Below, piece after piece: positions 33,329-46,057 of a stretch of 64,000 bases of DNA. The notes under the pieces are model-generated. The model did not search any database, was not told the origin of the DNA, and was given only the letters and a program-made list of their open reading frames with translations. Each line of letters opens with the position of its first letter. The first letter of the stretch is position 1. The position numbers and the translations under genes were made by a program. Origin of the DNA: Primulina eburnea (Eukaryota > Streptophyta > Magnoliopsida > Lamiales > Gesneriaceae); NCBI RefSeq assembly GCF_022965805.1, contig NC_133103.1, positions 25,631,462-25,695,461 of the forward strand. Reading direction: 5' to 3'.

Positions 33329-34688
33329 TGTAATGCCCTAGATTTTATATCATATTAAGTAAAGATTTGTGAAGTTGAATTGATATAAGTATAGACGGGC
33401 TATTACGAGATCAGATTGGCCAAATAATTCAATGATATAATTTTGGGACAGAAGTGTTGGCGCCCGAGCGGTAAAGATCGACCGCCCGAGCGCCAGTGTC
33501 CCTGAAAAGTACGTCGCGGGCAGAAGATATGGCGCCCGGGCGGTAGATTATTACCGCCCGAGCGCCAAGGGTGCAATCTGAAGGGCTTGAGCCGAGAGGG
33601 CCGCGCTCGAGCGGTGCATTATTACCGCCCGAGCGCCGACCGAGATTTGAGAAAAGGTGCCACGTTTCAATTGCATGCAAACTTGATATATATATAAGTT
33701 AATTGCTTCAGAAGTTAACGGAGGAAAATAAGAAAAGGGTCGAGGAATTTCTGTGAAAATCCTTACGCCTTTATATTTCAATCCGTCCGTTAGATTTTAA
33801 ATCCGACTTCGGCACCGAGTTCTATCAACGCAGACTACAACTGGACATTGAACACTGACAGACTCTGAATCAAGACTTTGATTGGCTCAGATCGGCAGCA
33901 AGAAAGGTATAAATAAATGTTGATTCGGGATTGCACAACTCGAGTTAGGTTTGACTTGAGTTTCCCTAAATCACATACTTTACTTTATTGTATTGATATT
34001 TGCAGATTATCAGATTGATATGTTAATGTATTGACTTAGAACAAAGTCAGAGTCCGAGTCTAGGGCAGACAGCCTAGCTAGGGCAGAACCGCCGAGTCTT
34101 TCTCAGAACCGATAAGACTCTAGACTTACGGTGTATCGAAGAGCCTTAGATGTAGATCGACGTCTATCTCAGACACTCGATACAGCATACCAAAGTATAA
34201 ATTAGATTTGGATCCCTAGAATTGAGATAAGATAAGAGTAGATCACGAGTCATTGATTCATGTAGTCAGACTAGATACATGTTTTGATGTTTGTGTATGC
34301 TTTTATATATGCTTTATATGATTGCATTTAATACATTGTTTATACTGGGATATTTATATCTCACCGGAGTTATCCGGCTGTTGTCTTGTTTGTATGTGTG
34401 CATGGCAACAGGTGGGACAGGTACAGGGTCACAGAGATGAAGACAGATCGAGATTAGAGTGGTGATTCCGGACTTGGACTAGAGCTAGGGTTTAAACACT
34501 TGATAGTTAGGTGTTAAACCTGAGTTGTAAATTACTGTATTATGTTTGAGATTTATACTTTTATACTGATATGTATAGGAGTTTGATTTCATTACCTTCC
34601 GCATTAAAAAAAAAAATTAGACCCTGATTATTATAATTGATTTAGTCCAAATGACGATTAAGAACATGATTAGCGTCCGGGCCCCACA
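33329..34688 (+). repeat. Solo LTR G, chromovirus type
   Basis: TGTAATGCCC to GGCCCCACA, 1360 bp, with TSD GGACA on both sides (33324-33328, 34689-34693); F has the uninterrupted sequence near 43567. Both ends and the block at 34340-34470 match the reverse complement of the C LTR, so it is a relative of C in the opposite orientation. No primer site or purine tract adjoins it, so it is a solo LTR left by recombination between two LTRs. Confidence 0.92.
33459..33637 (+). promoter_or_regulatory. Three long inverted-repeat pairs in solo LTR G
   Basis: GGCGCCCGAGCGGT at 33459-33472 pairs with ACCGCCCGAGCGCC at 33481-33494 across 8 bases. The same arrangement recurs at 33531-33544 / 33553-33566 and, with a changed left arm, 33602-33615 / 33624-33637. 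The spacing between pairs is about 72 bases. It occupies a position comparable to the arrays of the other LTRs. Confidence 0.8.
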
Positions 34689-35285
34689 GGACATGTCTAA
34701 GAATTTAGCTAATGCACGTAAGGAAATGATTGAAAATGATTTGACTATATTGATTTTTGGGTTTTAGTACTCATGTCGTACTTTATGGGTCATAAGGTAA
34801 TCATGAAAATTATGAATGTTTTTGGAGCATGTAGATTTTCTAAGAAAATACTGATGATTCGTGGTTACTAGTTGAGTTAATTTTTGAAGATTTCATATAA
34901 GCGATAATGACTCGAAGACTACGACAGTCTTAAGAAGTACAAAATGTATAATTTTGGATTTTAAGTATTGATCAAAATGTAAGATTGGTTATGAGAATTG
35001 ATTTTGAGTTTAATAAGCTTAAGGTTATTTAACTTAATGATACGAGAAACCTATAAAATAGAATTAAGAAAACTAATAACTTATGAGTAATTGAAGAATT
35101 TTCGAAATTTAGGACCTATTGGATAATTTTCGAGGAAATTAAGAATTTATTTTTCAATTGTTAAGAAATTTTAGGATTGGTTTATTAAAAACTGAGAATT
35201 GAATGGTTTAAGAGATAGGAATTCTCGATGGCTTAGGCTCGAAGGGATATTTAGAACCTCGAAATATATGGGTTTGAATGTTATA
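34689..35285 (+). other. D interior, second piece
   Basis: Non-coding, AT-rich, homologous to about 43570-44590 of F with a deletion. It ends with TTATA (35281-35285), the left TSD of B. Confidence 0.8.
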
Positions 35286-36707
35286 TGATAAAGATAAAAA
35301 ATTGTATATTAATTAAATGTTTTATAATATAAATTTATAAATTGTTTTATTAAATGTTTAAATATTATATGTTTTATAATAAATTGTATAAAATATAAGT
35401 TGTCGTGTAATTATAAGTTTTTATTATTTTTATAGGTCCGATAAAATAAGAATAACCTTGGCGTTGTAAATGGGATTAAGATGATTCTTGGACTTCTAGA
35501 AAGTTGATGTTAATATCCACGATATTGTTGGCAAGCCTGAGATAAAAATCTTCTCACAAGTGGGATCAGATTAAGCAACAAATAAAGTTATTAAAAACGT
35601 GACAGTTTTACCATGTTCTAACATTTTGACCATATCTCTCAAATTACTTGGTCAAACGATTAAAAACAAATACCACAATTCAAACAACTCAATTATCTAC
35701 ATGTTTTGTTTTATGTGGAAAAGAAAATTCGTAAGGGAAGATCTTCAAAAATGATGTGTATTAAAATATAATTTCTTGAAACACCAATGAAGACTTATGT
35801 GTAAAAAAAACAATATTTTATTTTTGGTTGTCTCCCCAAATTTGGCTATAAGCATTGTAATGAATTGAGATATCCCTCATTTATGAACAAACATTTGAGT
35901 TCATAATATTTCTATCTTTTTTTTTATTTCTTCATTTAAATATAATTAGCATGTTAATTTCATATTAAAAGTTTTTCACTTTGAATAATGAGTAGCTAAC
36001 TTCCCAAAGTTGAGATGAAAAGGTGAAACTATTGGCATGATAATAAGGTTATTAAAAAGTAAGAATCTATGTTTTATATTATTTAATCATTATTTATTGT
36101 TTATGTTATATTTATTTCTTTAAGCATTATTATACCCTACTTACAAGTGGGAGATTTGATTTGTTGTTGCTATATGTTACACTAAATTCTTGGAACCATT
36201 TAAATTTTAGTTTGATATTGATTTATTATATATGAATATATCATAATATTAATTTCTTGGTACCATTTAAATGTTAGTTTGGTTTTACCAACCATTTAAA
36301 GTGGGAACCTTTATTTAGTATTTACAAATATATATATAGCACAATAAATACTTGACAACATTTATAAGTTTTGGTATATATACTTATAAGATAATATTAT
36401 ATAACATAATATAAATATGATTATTTAATATATTGGAACCATTTTATTATGTAGATTTCAATAATGTTAACTTTATTAAAATATCAAGAGTGGATCCTCT
36501 AATCTCAACTACTTGAATTAAAATTTGAACAATTAAAAATTACCAATTAAATATTCAAACAATTAGACGAAAAAAACAAAAACAAAAAGACATTGTAGTG
36601 AACTTGTTATTACCTTAGCTTCTCTGTGGATACGATATTCGGACTCACTGAATTATACTACTTCTGGACAACCTGCTCTTGGGAGTGCAACAATCAAAGT
36701 CGCATCA
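35286..36707 (+). repeat. 5' LTR of B
   Basis: 1422 bp, TGATAAAGAT to GTCGCATCA, AT-rich. It lacks the duplicated TA-repeat cassette of the 3' copy. No ORF. Confidence 0.9.
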
Positions 36708-36713
36708 AGTTTT

Positions 36714-36730
36714 TGGTGTCGTTTTCGTGG
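36714..36730 (+). promoter_or_regulatory. Decayed primer binding site of B
   Basis: TGGTGTCGTTTTCGTGG differs at four positions from the tRNA-Asp site of A; three are C to T or G to T/A type changes expected from decay of a methylated site. Confidence 0.75.
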
Positions 36731-36900
36731 AAGTACATTTTAATTTCAAGTCTTTTTAATTTTGTTTATAGTTTAATCTTCTTTATTTGAATTTTTATTG
36801 CTTTTGTGTGTTTTTATTCTTTTTCTTTTGCATTTGCATAAGCATTTGGTCACGTACACTTAGTCGATTCATTCGAAATAACCCTTTATTTTTACAAAAC

Positions 36901-38161
36901 ATGGCGGAAGAACCCATCCTAGAAAATGAAGATGAAATTCAATCTCAACATGATTATGATAGACGAAAAACACTTAGAGATCACATTAATCCTACACGTA
37001 CTAGTGCACATTCATGTCTAGTTTTTCCCCCTGATGCATCTCATTTTGATTTTAAGCCTGGTATTATCCAACTTTTATCCAACTTTCATGGCTTAGATTC
37101 TGAAAATCCATACATGCATTTACGAAAGTTTGAAGAAGTGTGCAACACATATAATGATCTAAATTGTAGCAACACCATTCGACTTAAGCTTTTTCCTTTT
37201 TATTTAAAAGATAAAGCTAAAACTTGGTTACAAAATCTTATATCGGGATCCATTCGAACTTGATATGAATTGCAACAACAATTTTTGAAAAACTTTTTTC
37301 CATCTCACAGAACAAATTCTTTCAAAAGGCAAATCATCACTTTCACTCAAAAACAAGGAGAAATTTTTTATTAGTATTGGGATAGATACAAAGAATTGCT
37401 TAATCTTTGTCCATGTCATGGTTTTGAAATTTGGAGAGTTGTTTCTCAATTTCATGAAGGCTTAACACCTAAAAATAGGCAAATGGTTGAATTTATGTGT
37501 AATGGAACATTCGAAGATAAATATCCAAATGAGAAAATTGAGTTTCTCGATTCATTAGCTGAAAATGCTCAAAATTGGGACACTATAGGTACAGTCGAAC
37601 CATCAAACAAGATTCAATCTCCCACATCTGGTGGAGGTATGTACACCCTCAAAGATGATCATGATCTCCAAGCTAGATTTACCTCTTTCGTAAGAAAAGT
37701 TGAGGCACTTGAATTGAAAAAGAATGCTCAATCAAAATATGTTCAACAAATTGCGTGTCACATCTAAGATACAAGTGATCATTCTACAAAAGATTGTTCC
37801 ACTTTGCCCTCTTTTAAAGAATGTCTCCATGAACAAGCCAATGTTTTGAACAATTTCTAAAGGCCAAAATTTGAACCATTTTCTCAAAATTACAATCTAG
37901 GTTGGCGAAATCATCCAAATTTTAGTTGGAGAAATGATAATGCTTTTTCAAAATTATGCACCTTATGTTCCTCCACCTAAAAGGAATTTGGAAGATATAT
38001 TGAATTCTTTCATTGCAAAGCAAGAGTCTATTAATACTCAAACTACTCAAACCATGACATATTTGAAAGATACTCTTGCTAAATTTTCATCTGCACTTAA
38101 TGTTCATGAAAAAGGTAAATTTCTTTCACAACCACAGCCTAATCCCAAGGATCATCATTAA
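36901..38161 (+). pseudogene. gag: gag of B, several stops
   Basis: It starts M-A-E-E-P at 36901. L-K-L-F-P-F-Y-L-K-D-K-A and Y-K-E-L-L-N-L-C-P-C-H-G-F align with gag of A. In-frame stops lie at 37261-37263 (TGA), 37372-37374 (TAG) and 37765-37767 (TAA). The last falls inside a degraded zinc-knuckle-like H-S-T-K-D-C stretch that A does not show. The frame changes again before 37934. Confidence 0.85.
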
Positions 38162-40862
38162 CAAATTGGAACTTCTGGAACTCAGCCGATGGATAAGGTA
38201 AAATCTGTTATTACCATTCGCAGTGATAAGGTTGTGGAAATATTCATTCTTGAACCTTGTAAAGATGATGATAAATGAACTCCAAAGGATAAGGAAGTGG
38301 AACCATAACTTGCGAAGAGGAGGATCAACAGACAGTGTCACCACCATTCTCTCATGCATCAAAAAATACAAAAAAATCAAATTTGAATTTTGATATATAT
38401 GATATTTTTAAACAAGTAAAAGTTAATATTCCTTTATTAGATGCAATAAAGCAGGTACCATCATATGCCATATTTTTGAAAGACTTATGCACTGTGGAAA
38501 GAAAATTGAATGTGAAAAAGAAAGCATTTTTAGCCGAACAAGTAAGTGCAATCATTCAAAATAATAATAATTTGAAATACAAAGACCCTGGTCATCCTAC
38601 TATTTCATGTATTATTGGAGAACGAAAGATTAAGGAAGCTTTGCTTGATCTTGGAGCTAGTGTGAAATTACTTCCATATTCAGTTTATCAAGAACTCAAT
38701 CTGGTGAGTTAAAATCTACTTCGGTAACACTTTTACTTGCCGATAGATATGTTAAAGTGCCAAGAGGTATGGTAGAAGACGTGTTGGTCCAAGTTGATAA
38801 CTTTTTATATCCTATCGATTTCATAGTTTTAGATACACAAACTATCGAAGCTTGTATTGAAATTCCTGTAATTTTGGGTCGTCCATTTTTAGCAACTTCT
38901 AATGCTCTTATAAATTGCAGGAATGGAATAATGAAGTTGTCATTTGGTAACATGATCTTGGAGCTTAATGTTGTTAATCTTTGTAAGAAACCACATGACA
39001 AAGGAGATGAATTGAAGATGAAAATCTTATTGAAACTCTTGTGGAAGAAAACATTAAAGAAGGGAGTACTCGTCACCAATTAGATATTTGTTCAATTGAA
39101 ACTGTTAAACAAAATATTGAAATTGATCTTGATGATTTATCAGGTATCACCCGTTACCAGGATCAGAGAAAGAATTTGAGGCAAAATATGAGAACAAAGG
39201 CAAACCACCCATATTGGAGTTAAAATCATTGCTAGAAGAATTGAAGTATGAATTTCTTGTAGAAGATGAAACATATCTGGTGGTAATTTCTTCCAAACTA
39301 GCAAGTGAGCAAGAAGCTAAATTAGTTGATATGCTTAAAAGACATAAAAATACAATTGGTTGGACAATAAAAGATCTCAAGGGCATTAATCCACTAATTT
39401 GCACTCACAAAATTCATTTAGAAGAAAATGTTAAAACATCTCAACAACCACAAAGGAGATTAAACCCACACATGAAAGATGTTATGAAAATTGAAGTTCT
39501 AAAACTACTTCATGTTGGGATTATCTACCTTATTTCTGATAGTAAGTAGGATAAACCCAACACAAGTAGTTCCAAAAAAATCTGGCGTCACAGTGATAAA
39601 AAATGAAAAAGGTGAATCGTTAACAAGTCGAGTCCCATCTAGTTGGCGGATGTGTATTGATTATATAAAGTTAAATGACGGCACTAGAAAAGATCATTTT
39701 CCATTATCATTTTTGGATCAAATTTTAGAAAGAGTAGCAGGTCATCCCTACTACTGTTTTCTTGATTGATATTCAAGCTATTATCGAATTCCCATTGCAC
39801 TCGAAGATCAAGATAAAACTATATTCACATGTCCTTTTGGAACATTTTCATTCAAAAGGATGCCATTTGGATTATGCAATGCCCCAACAACATTTCAAAT
39901 ATGTATGCTAAGCATTTTTAGCGACATTGTTGAAAATTGTTGGGAGATTTTCATGGATGATTTAACTGTTTTTGGGAATAAATTTGATAATTGTCTTGAA
40001 AATTTGGAAAATGTTTTAAAAATATGCGAGGAAAAAGGTCTTATTTTAAATTGGGAAAAATTTCATTACGTGATTACTTCTAGATTGTTTTGGGACATGT
40101 TGTGTCATCTCATGGAATTGAAGTTGATAAAGCTAAAGTTGATATCATTGCCAATTTATCCCCTCGAAAACCCATTAAATAAATTCGCTCATTTTTGGGA
40201 CATGCTGGATTTTATAAGAGGCTTATAAAGGACTTTAGTTCAATCTCTAAACTGATTTGTAACCTCTTAACAAAAGACATTGCATTTGAGTGGACTCAAG
40301 AATGTCAAAATGCTTTTGATAAAATTATTCAACATTTAACATCAACTCCTATCATGCAACCTCCTGATTGGTCTTTACCATTTGAAATCATGTGCGACGC
40401 GAGTGATTATGCAGTCGGTGCAGTACTGGGTTAAAGAAGAAACGGTAAGCCTTATGTGATATATTATGCAAGTAGAACTTTAAACAATGCTCAAATTATT
40501 TACTCCACAACTGAAAAAGAACTACTTGCTGTAATATTTGCATTAGATAAATTTCGTTCTTATTTGATTGTATCGACGAATATTGTATTTACTGATCATT
40601 CTGCTATTAGATATATATTGACCAAACAGGATGCAAAGACACGACTGATACGATGGATTTTTTTACTCCAATAATTCGATATTGTGATCAAAGATAAAAA
40701 AAATAACTGAGAATGTCATATCCGATCATTTATCGAGACTAGTAATAGGATTATCTTGTGAAATGACACCAATTAACGATAATTTTCCTGATGAACATCT
40801 ATTTTCAGTTACTACTACACATTGGTTTGCTAACATAGTAAATTTTTTAGTGACAGGAAAAA
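38162..40862 (+). pseudogene. pol: pol of B, 5' part: protease, reverse transcriptase, RNase H
   Basis: Protease-like D-L-G-A-S near 38648, reverse transcriptase F-M-D-D-L near 39950, RNase H C-D-A-S-D-Y near 40393 and T-D-H-S-A near 40590. The frame changes near 38705, 39060, 39200, 39530, 40090 and 40200; stops include 39767-39769, 40432-40434 and 40672-40674. It breaks off in the linker before integrase, where solo LTR E is inserted, and resumes at 50727. Confidence 0.88.
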
Positions 40863-41837
40863 TGTAACGCCCCATAAATTTTAAGGTCCACGTAAACCAC
40901 ATGCATGCAATTATTAAATTATTTGTTGTTTTAATTAATTATTGTAATTGCATGAATTAATTATGTTGTGCAAACTTGCATGTTTAAAATATATTTTTCT
41001 ACATGATTGCATTAAAATATATTTTAAAGGTTATTCGAGTTGCGATCGAGGAACGGAGACCGAGAGCTGAGAAACGGAAAATGTTTTTATTAAATAATAA
41101 TTTTTAATTATTTATAATATGATTGTGGGTTTTTCTTATTATTGAAAATGAGGGGTTTTGAGGTGATTTTATACGCCGGGACATAATTTTTATCAGTGTT
41201 GGTTTTTCAACAAAAATACGAACTTCTTGACAACTCGGCTATTAAATTCACAAACTTATTTTGCCAAAATATTTTTTAGTATTTTAATTAAGCATTATTG
41301 GGCCTAATTAATATCTAAATGGGCCTAATGTTTAATTAGTGATTTATTTTGTATTTAAAATAACAAAAACTCTTACCCTCACTCACAATCAATCGGTCAC
41401 ACACTCCACAAATCTGAAAACACTCCTCACCCCACCCTACACACACACAGCACTCATCATACCATCTTGAAGGAAAAATTCGAAAGGTTCAAGAAGAAAG
41501 ATAGCCTAGGTGTCCCTCCGTTCTTCGACGTCAACGTTTTTATTCAACCGTATATAACGCAAAGGCACGCCATACATCTCCTTTTCTCATCCATCATGTC
41601 ATATTAATGTTTGAATTATTACATGCATGAAGAACATGAAGGATTTTTCAGAATTTTCGTAATCTCATGCTTATGGGTTCTAAGTACACCCTTTAACGCT
41701 GAAAAACGAAGAAGAGACGGGAAAAGGAACCATGCTTGTATGGTTGGGAGTTTGGCACACGGTTTTTGGAAGGGCTGGGCTAAGACCGGTTCGGTTGGGA
41801 CCAGGGGCTATCTAGGGTCAGGTATGAGTCGAGTGAA

Positions 41838-41901
41838 GAGTCCTAGCCACGCTAGGACTCGAGACAAGAGGCTGGGAAAGAGTCCTAGCAAGCTAGGACT
41901 C
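41838..41901 (+). promoter_or_regulatory. Palindromes in LTR E
   Basis: GAGTCCTAGC and GCTAGGACTC form inverted repeats with a 3-base centre at 41838-41860 and a 2-base centre at 41880-41901. Diverged copies follow at 48811-48853, right after the insertion point of F. Confidence 0.75.
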
Positions 41902-42228
41902 CAACCCGTAAGCTGCTATGAAGTTGCGCAGGGTTCAGCAACATGGCAGGAAGAGTTGGTTCGGCCTGGGGGATCTGGGCTGTGGTAGATCAAGTGGTTA
42001 GGGTCCTAGGAGGGTGCTTGATGGGATGGTTCAACGGTTGTCTCGGTGGTTGGGGCCCTAGCAGCAAAAACGTGAGTTATGGCAGCAAGCTAGGGAGCGC
42101 GATGGTTGCTGCCACTGGATTCAGAAGCTTCGCTGCTGGGTTCCAGGCTTTAGGATGGTCTGGGCATGGTCTGGTCGTGGTCCAAGGGAGGTTATGGTCA
42201 TGGGTGGTCGGTGGTTAAGGGCTGGTAG

Positions 42229-43262
42229 TGTGACGTCCCGTAAATTTGAGGTCCACATGAACCGCATGCGTGCATTTTATTAATTCATCATGTATTTTAT
42301 TAAATGGTTTTAAAGCATGTTTATTTCATTAATTGTGTTTTAATTCATGATCTATGAATTTGCATTGTTTTAAATTATTATATGTTTGTTTGATGCATGT
42401 TGAAAATATTTTCTCGAGTTTCATGTTTCAGGCGATTACTCGAGGCGGGATCGAGGAAAGAACCGGTGACGATTTTTAGCAATTTAAAGGGTGGTATTTT
42501 ATTTTAAGTGTAAGATGAGATATTTTAAATAATTTATTTAGTTTTAGTATTTTTAAAAGCCTAATTTATTTATTTAGTGATTTTAGAGTTTAAAACCTTT
42601 AAATCTAGCATTTTGTGTGGGTTTGTTATTTTAATTAAGGCAATTGAGGCGAGTTAGTGTTTGATTAACTTTAAATTAGTGGTCAATTTATTATTAAGCA
42701 ATTTAATTCCCATGATTAACCACTAAACTCACACACTCACACTTTTACACACACCTAACTCACACACTAACACACGGCAACTCACAACACACACACACAA
42801 ACATATTTCTATTTCAATTCTTTTTGAAGAAAACCTAGGTTTCTAAGAAACCTAGCAGCCGCCCCCTTCCCCTTTACTTTCCAGCAGGTTTTTGTTCGAT
42901 TTTATTGCAAGAAAATCGCCTCACGTTCGTCTCGGATCAACCTCGCTTCTATCTCCGCTTCGGTGACGCCGTTACGGTATTTTTAAATATCAAAAGGCAC
43001 GTATAATCTGTTCTTTCTGCATCGATCTTGTCATAGTATGCGTCGTGTTATTTTATGCGTGAAAATCCATGTGTGACGTTCGTCGTTTGAGCAGAAAATG
43101 GTTTGAATGCGTTTGAAATACTTTTTAGATCTAAAATCTCTTAACTTACTGTTCTGATGAAAACTGCGATTTTTCTGTCGGGATTTTGAGAAAACTTTTC
43201 TTTTAACAAAATCTTTAATTCTTCCGCATTTTTTTTTAGTATGAAAAGTACGGTACGTTACA
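42229..43262 (+). repeat. 5' LTR of F, internally deleted
   Basis: 1034 bp, TGTGACGTCCCG to ACGTTACA. It follows the 3' LTR up to TTTTGAGAAAAC (43184-43195) and then jumps to TTAATTCTTCCGCATT, the last 40 bases. About 1.7 kb, including the 73-bp array, is missing. Confidence 0.9.
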
Positions 43263-46057
43263 GTTGGTATCAGAGCGGTGTTCTTGTAAAGGGTTATGCC
43301 TAGTGCCAGTCGCAAGAAGCTCACGAAGTCACACCTCAAGTCTGTAAGTTTTAAAGTTTTAAATTATTTTATGCAGTAAGTATCAAGTCATGATTTCAGT
43401 ATGTGCATGTTTTTAATGCTATCAGTTGTATGTTTGTATGACATACGTTGAGAGTGCATATTTATCAGTTGTTGTGGTTTGAGTTTGGATCTTTAAAGTT
43501 TTTATGCATATTACGACATGAAAAGCGAAACTATATGATTTTCATGCATGTTGGTTTTGTGGTATTGGACATGATTAAGAATTTGACTTTTGGGTGCTAC
43601 GAAATATTGATAACGATTTGAGCATATTGATTTTTGGTTAATAAGCACTGATGTTCTACTCTTTGAGTCATAAGTTAGTATGAAAATTCTGAATGCTTTA
43701 GGGAAGGAGATATATATATATATATTTTATATTGATGATGACCTGAGGTTACTAGTTGAGTTAAGTTTTGAAAATTTCGTTTAAGGGTTAATGATCTGAA
43801 ATCTTGTGACGACCTTTAGAAGTATAAAAAAAAATATTATGAATAATTTGGGATTTTTAGTATTAATGGAAATGTAAGGATTAATTATTTGAGACTACGA
43901 CGATATTTGGAAGTATACAAGCATATAATTTATTTAGGATGCATGCTCCCCCTAGTTGGATTTAAGGATTTAATTGCACGAATTGAGAATTTTAAGGACC
44001 TAGTGGTAATGACCAATAGTTTCAGGACCTAAGTGCAAAGATAAAAAAAAAATCCTAAGGGACTAGTTTCGAAGTTATCGTTTGGGATTAAATTCCGAGT
44101 TTCGAGGATTTTAAGGTTTAATGAGACTAAAATCGAAGATTTTATTGGGGACCGGAAATGCAAATTTTGAAGAGTTGTAGGGCCAAAAATGTAAGTTCGA
44201 GAACTTTAAGGGTCAAATGGCAAATTCAGAAAATTTTGGGGATTAAATTCGAATTTTTGAGGAACACTTGGGTTAAATCAGTAAATTTTGAGGCTATGAG
44301 AATTGAATTTGGATCTAACAAGCTTAAAATTTTTGAATTTTATGTTGCGAGGAACTTACACAATGGAATTAGGAACATCAAGAACTTATGGGTAAATGTT
44401 AAATTTCCGAAATTTAGGAAAAACTGGATAATTTTGAGGAAATAATGAATTAATGCTACAATTTTAAGGAATTTGGGGGACTAGTTTAGCAGTAAGTGAG
44501 AATTGAATGGTTTAAATGATAGGAATTTTCGATGATTTAAGCTCGAAGAGATCATTAGAACCTTGAAGTATCTGGGTTATAATATTATAAGAAATGGTAA
44601 TCAAGGGGATTGTAAGATGAATCGACATTGGGCTCGAAAAGTTAAGCGCTAGTGAATTAATGTTGCGGCAAATTTCAAATTCAGGGTGATAACGATTTAA
44701 GGTAAAGTTGATCGGTTAGCTAAGTTATAAGAGTAGACATTTGGTTAGCGGAAATTTTTTTTGGGAACTTAAGTTGATGTGTCATAAGTTTTAGTCATGA
44801 TTGTAACAGTTAAGCTTGTACCTTTGTTGGAATTTGATTTTCTAGAAGGTGGGGTATGGTTGATGATTAGGTTATTTGATAGACGACGCATGTAAGAATT
44901 GAGGTAGACATCTTGTCTTGGGAAATTTTTGTAGGTTATTAAGAAACTTGAGAATAAGTGAATATGTGTGTTGGAATTATGTTATCCAAAACTATTTGGA
45001 CTGCGTAAGGTTGAATTTCAAATTTATGGGATATTTGCTCATACGGAATTTTTGGGTGAAATAAAAACAAACGGAATTATTGGTGTTCAACATAAGTTAT
45101 CAATAAATGAAAATTAAGATTTTTATTGAGTAAGAAATCTACAAGCTTGATATGGGGATTCTAGAATTCTATGGGTTATAAGTGGAATTGATTCATTAGA
45201 GTTAGTCCATTATTAATAAAGGAAGCTTATTAAGTTTTATACGCTAGAATTAATTGAGTATTGGGGATACGTCTAAGTGGGACATTCGTTTCAATGAGGA
45301 AGGCTCAAGTGTCTTAGGCTTTAACTATATTGTAATCGTGAAGAAAATAGTTTAAGCTTGTGATTGATGCTAGAAAGTTTTTCTTATTTAAGTAGAGGAT
45401 CGATATTATATATTTTGGGGTTTTACGGATTTATGTTACTCGAAATTAAAGGTTGGCAACAATTTTATATTTGAGATGTACTCGTAAATAGCTAAGTTAT
45501 GTAAGTTTGTATCGTAAGGTAAATATTCAATTCAAGGATTGTAGGCCAATATTAACATATGGGGATTAAGATAAGATTTAACTTTTAAGTGTATTGCTGA
45601 GGATGGAAGTTGATCAGTAACCGTGGGTGCTAAGACCCCTTAGGTTGGACTGCATAAATGCGTATGTAATAGTTCGATGAGCATTAGGGGTATGGTATGA
45701 GAAAGTAAGATACGATAAGTTTGAACCTCTAATTCTAATATTGGGAAAGTAAGATACGATAAGTTTGAACCTCTATTTCTAATATTGGGAATTGTGAGAA
45801 AAGTCAGAATTCGAGTTCATAGTAAAGTAAAACTAAGACGCCATAAGTTGCTCTTTAAGTTGTGCCTCGCAAACGAGGTTTTGATAGGTGATTTAATGGG
45901 GATTGAGGAGACGTAGGGACAACCTATGACTTAAGTTTATACCAGAGTAGCGCAGCGGTAGCGAGGATCGTTGGGATACTAGAACAAAGAACCTAGCTGT
46001 TGGATTATCGATGATAAGTGAATTTCGGGGACGAAATTCAAATTAAGGGGGATAGAT
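43263..46057 (+). other. Non-coding interior of F
   Basis: It starts with primer site TGGTATCAGAGC (43265-43276) and ends with AATTAAGGGGGATAGAT (46041-46057), the polypurine tract. GGACGAAATT just before the tract matches what follows pol in Tekay-type elements, so the interior kept the 3' edge of a coding element. Otherwise I see only A/T-rich text of the form 'GGGATTAAATTCGA' repeated loosely. It carries a tRNA-like piece at 45941-45966. Confidence 0.8.
45941..45966 (+). other. Piece resembling the 5' end of initiator tRNA-Met
   Basis: ACCAGAGTAGCGCAGCGGTA and the next six bases match the first 26 bases of plant initiator tRNA-Met at about 22 positions, including the A-box-like TAGCGCAGCGG. 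No anticodon arm or B box follows, so it is not a tRNA gene. D keeps a diverged version at 57860-57879. Confidence 0.55.

Noticed and set aside
36787..36900. Upstream start of gag in B with a hydrophobic N-terminus
   Set aside because: The F/C/I-rich lead is the translated T-rich leader; ATG 36901 (M-A-E-E-P) matches the start type of gag in A.
41611..42218. Two ORFs of 125 and 91 codons in LTR E
   Set aside because: They lie wholly in an LTR, include the palindromes and show no domain; related LTRs do not keep them open.
45941..45966. A tRNA gene
   Set aside because: Only the 5' part matches; there is no anticodon arm, B box or acceptor 3' strand.
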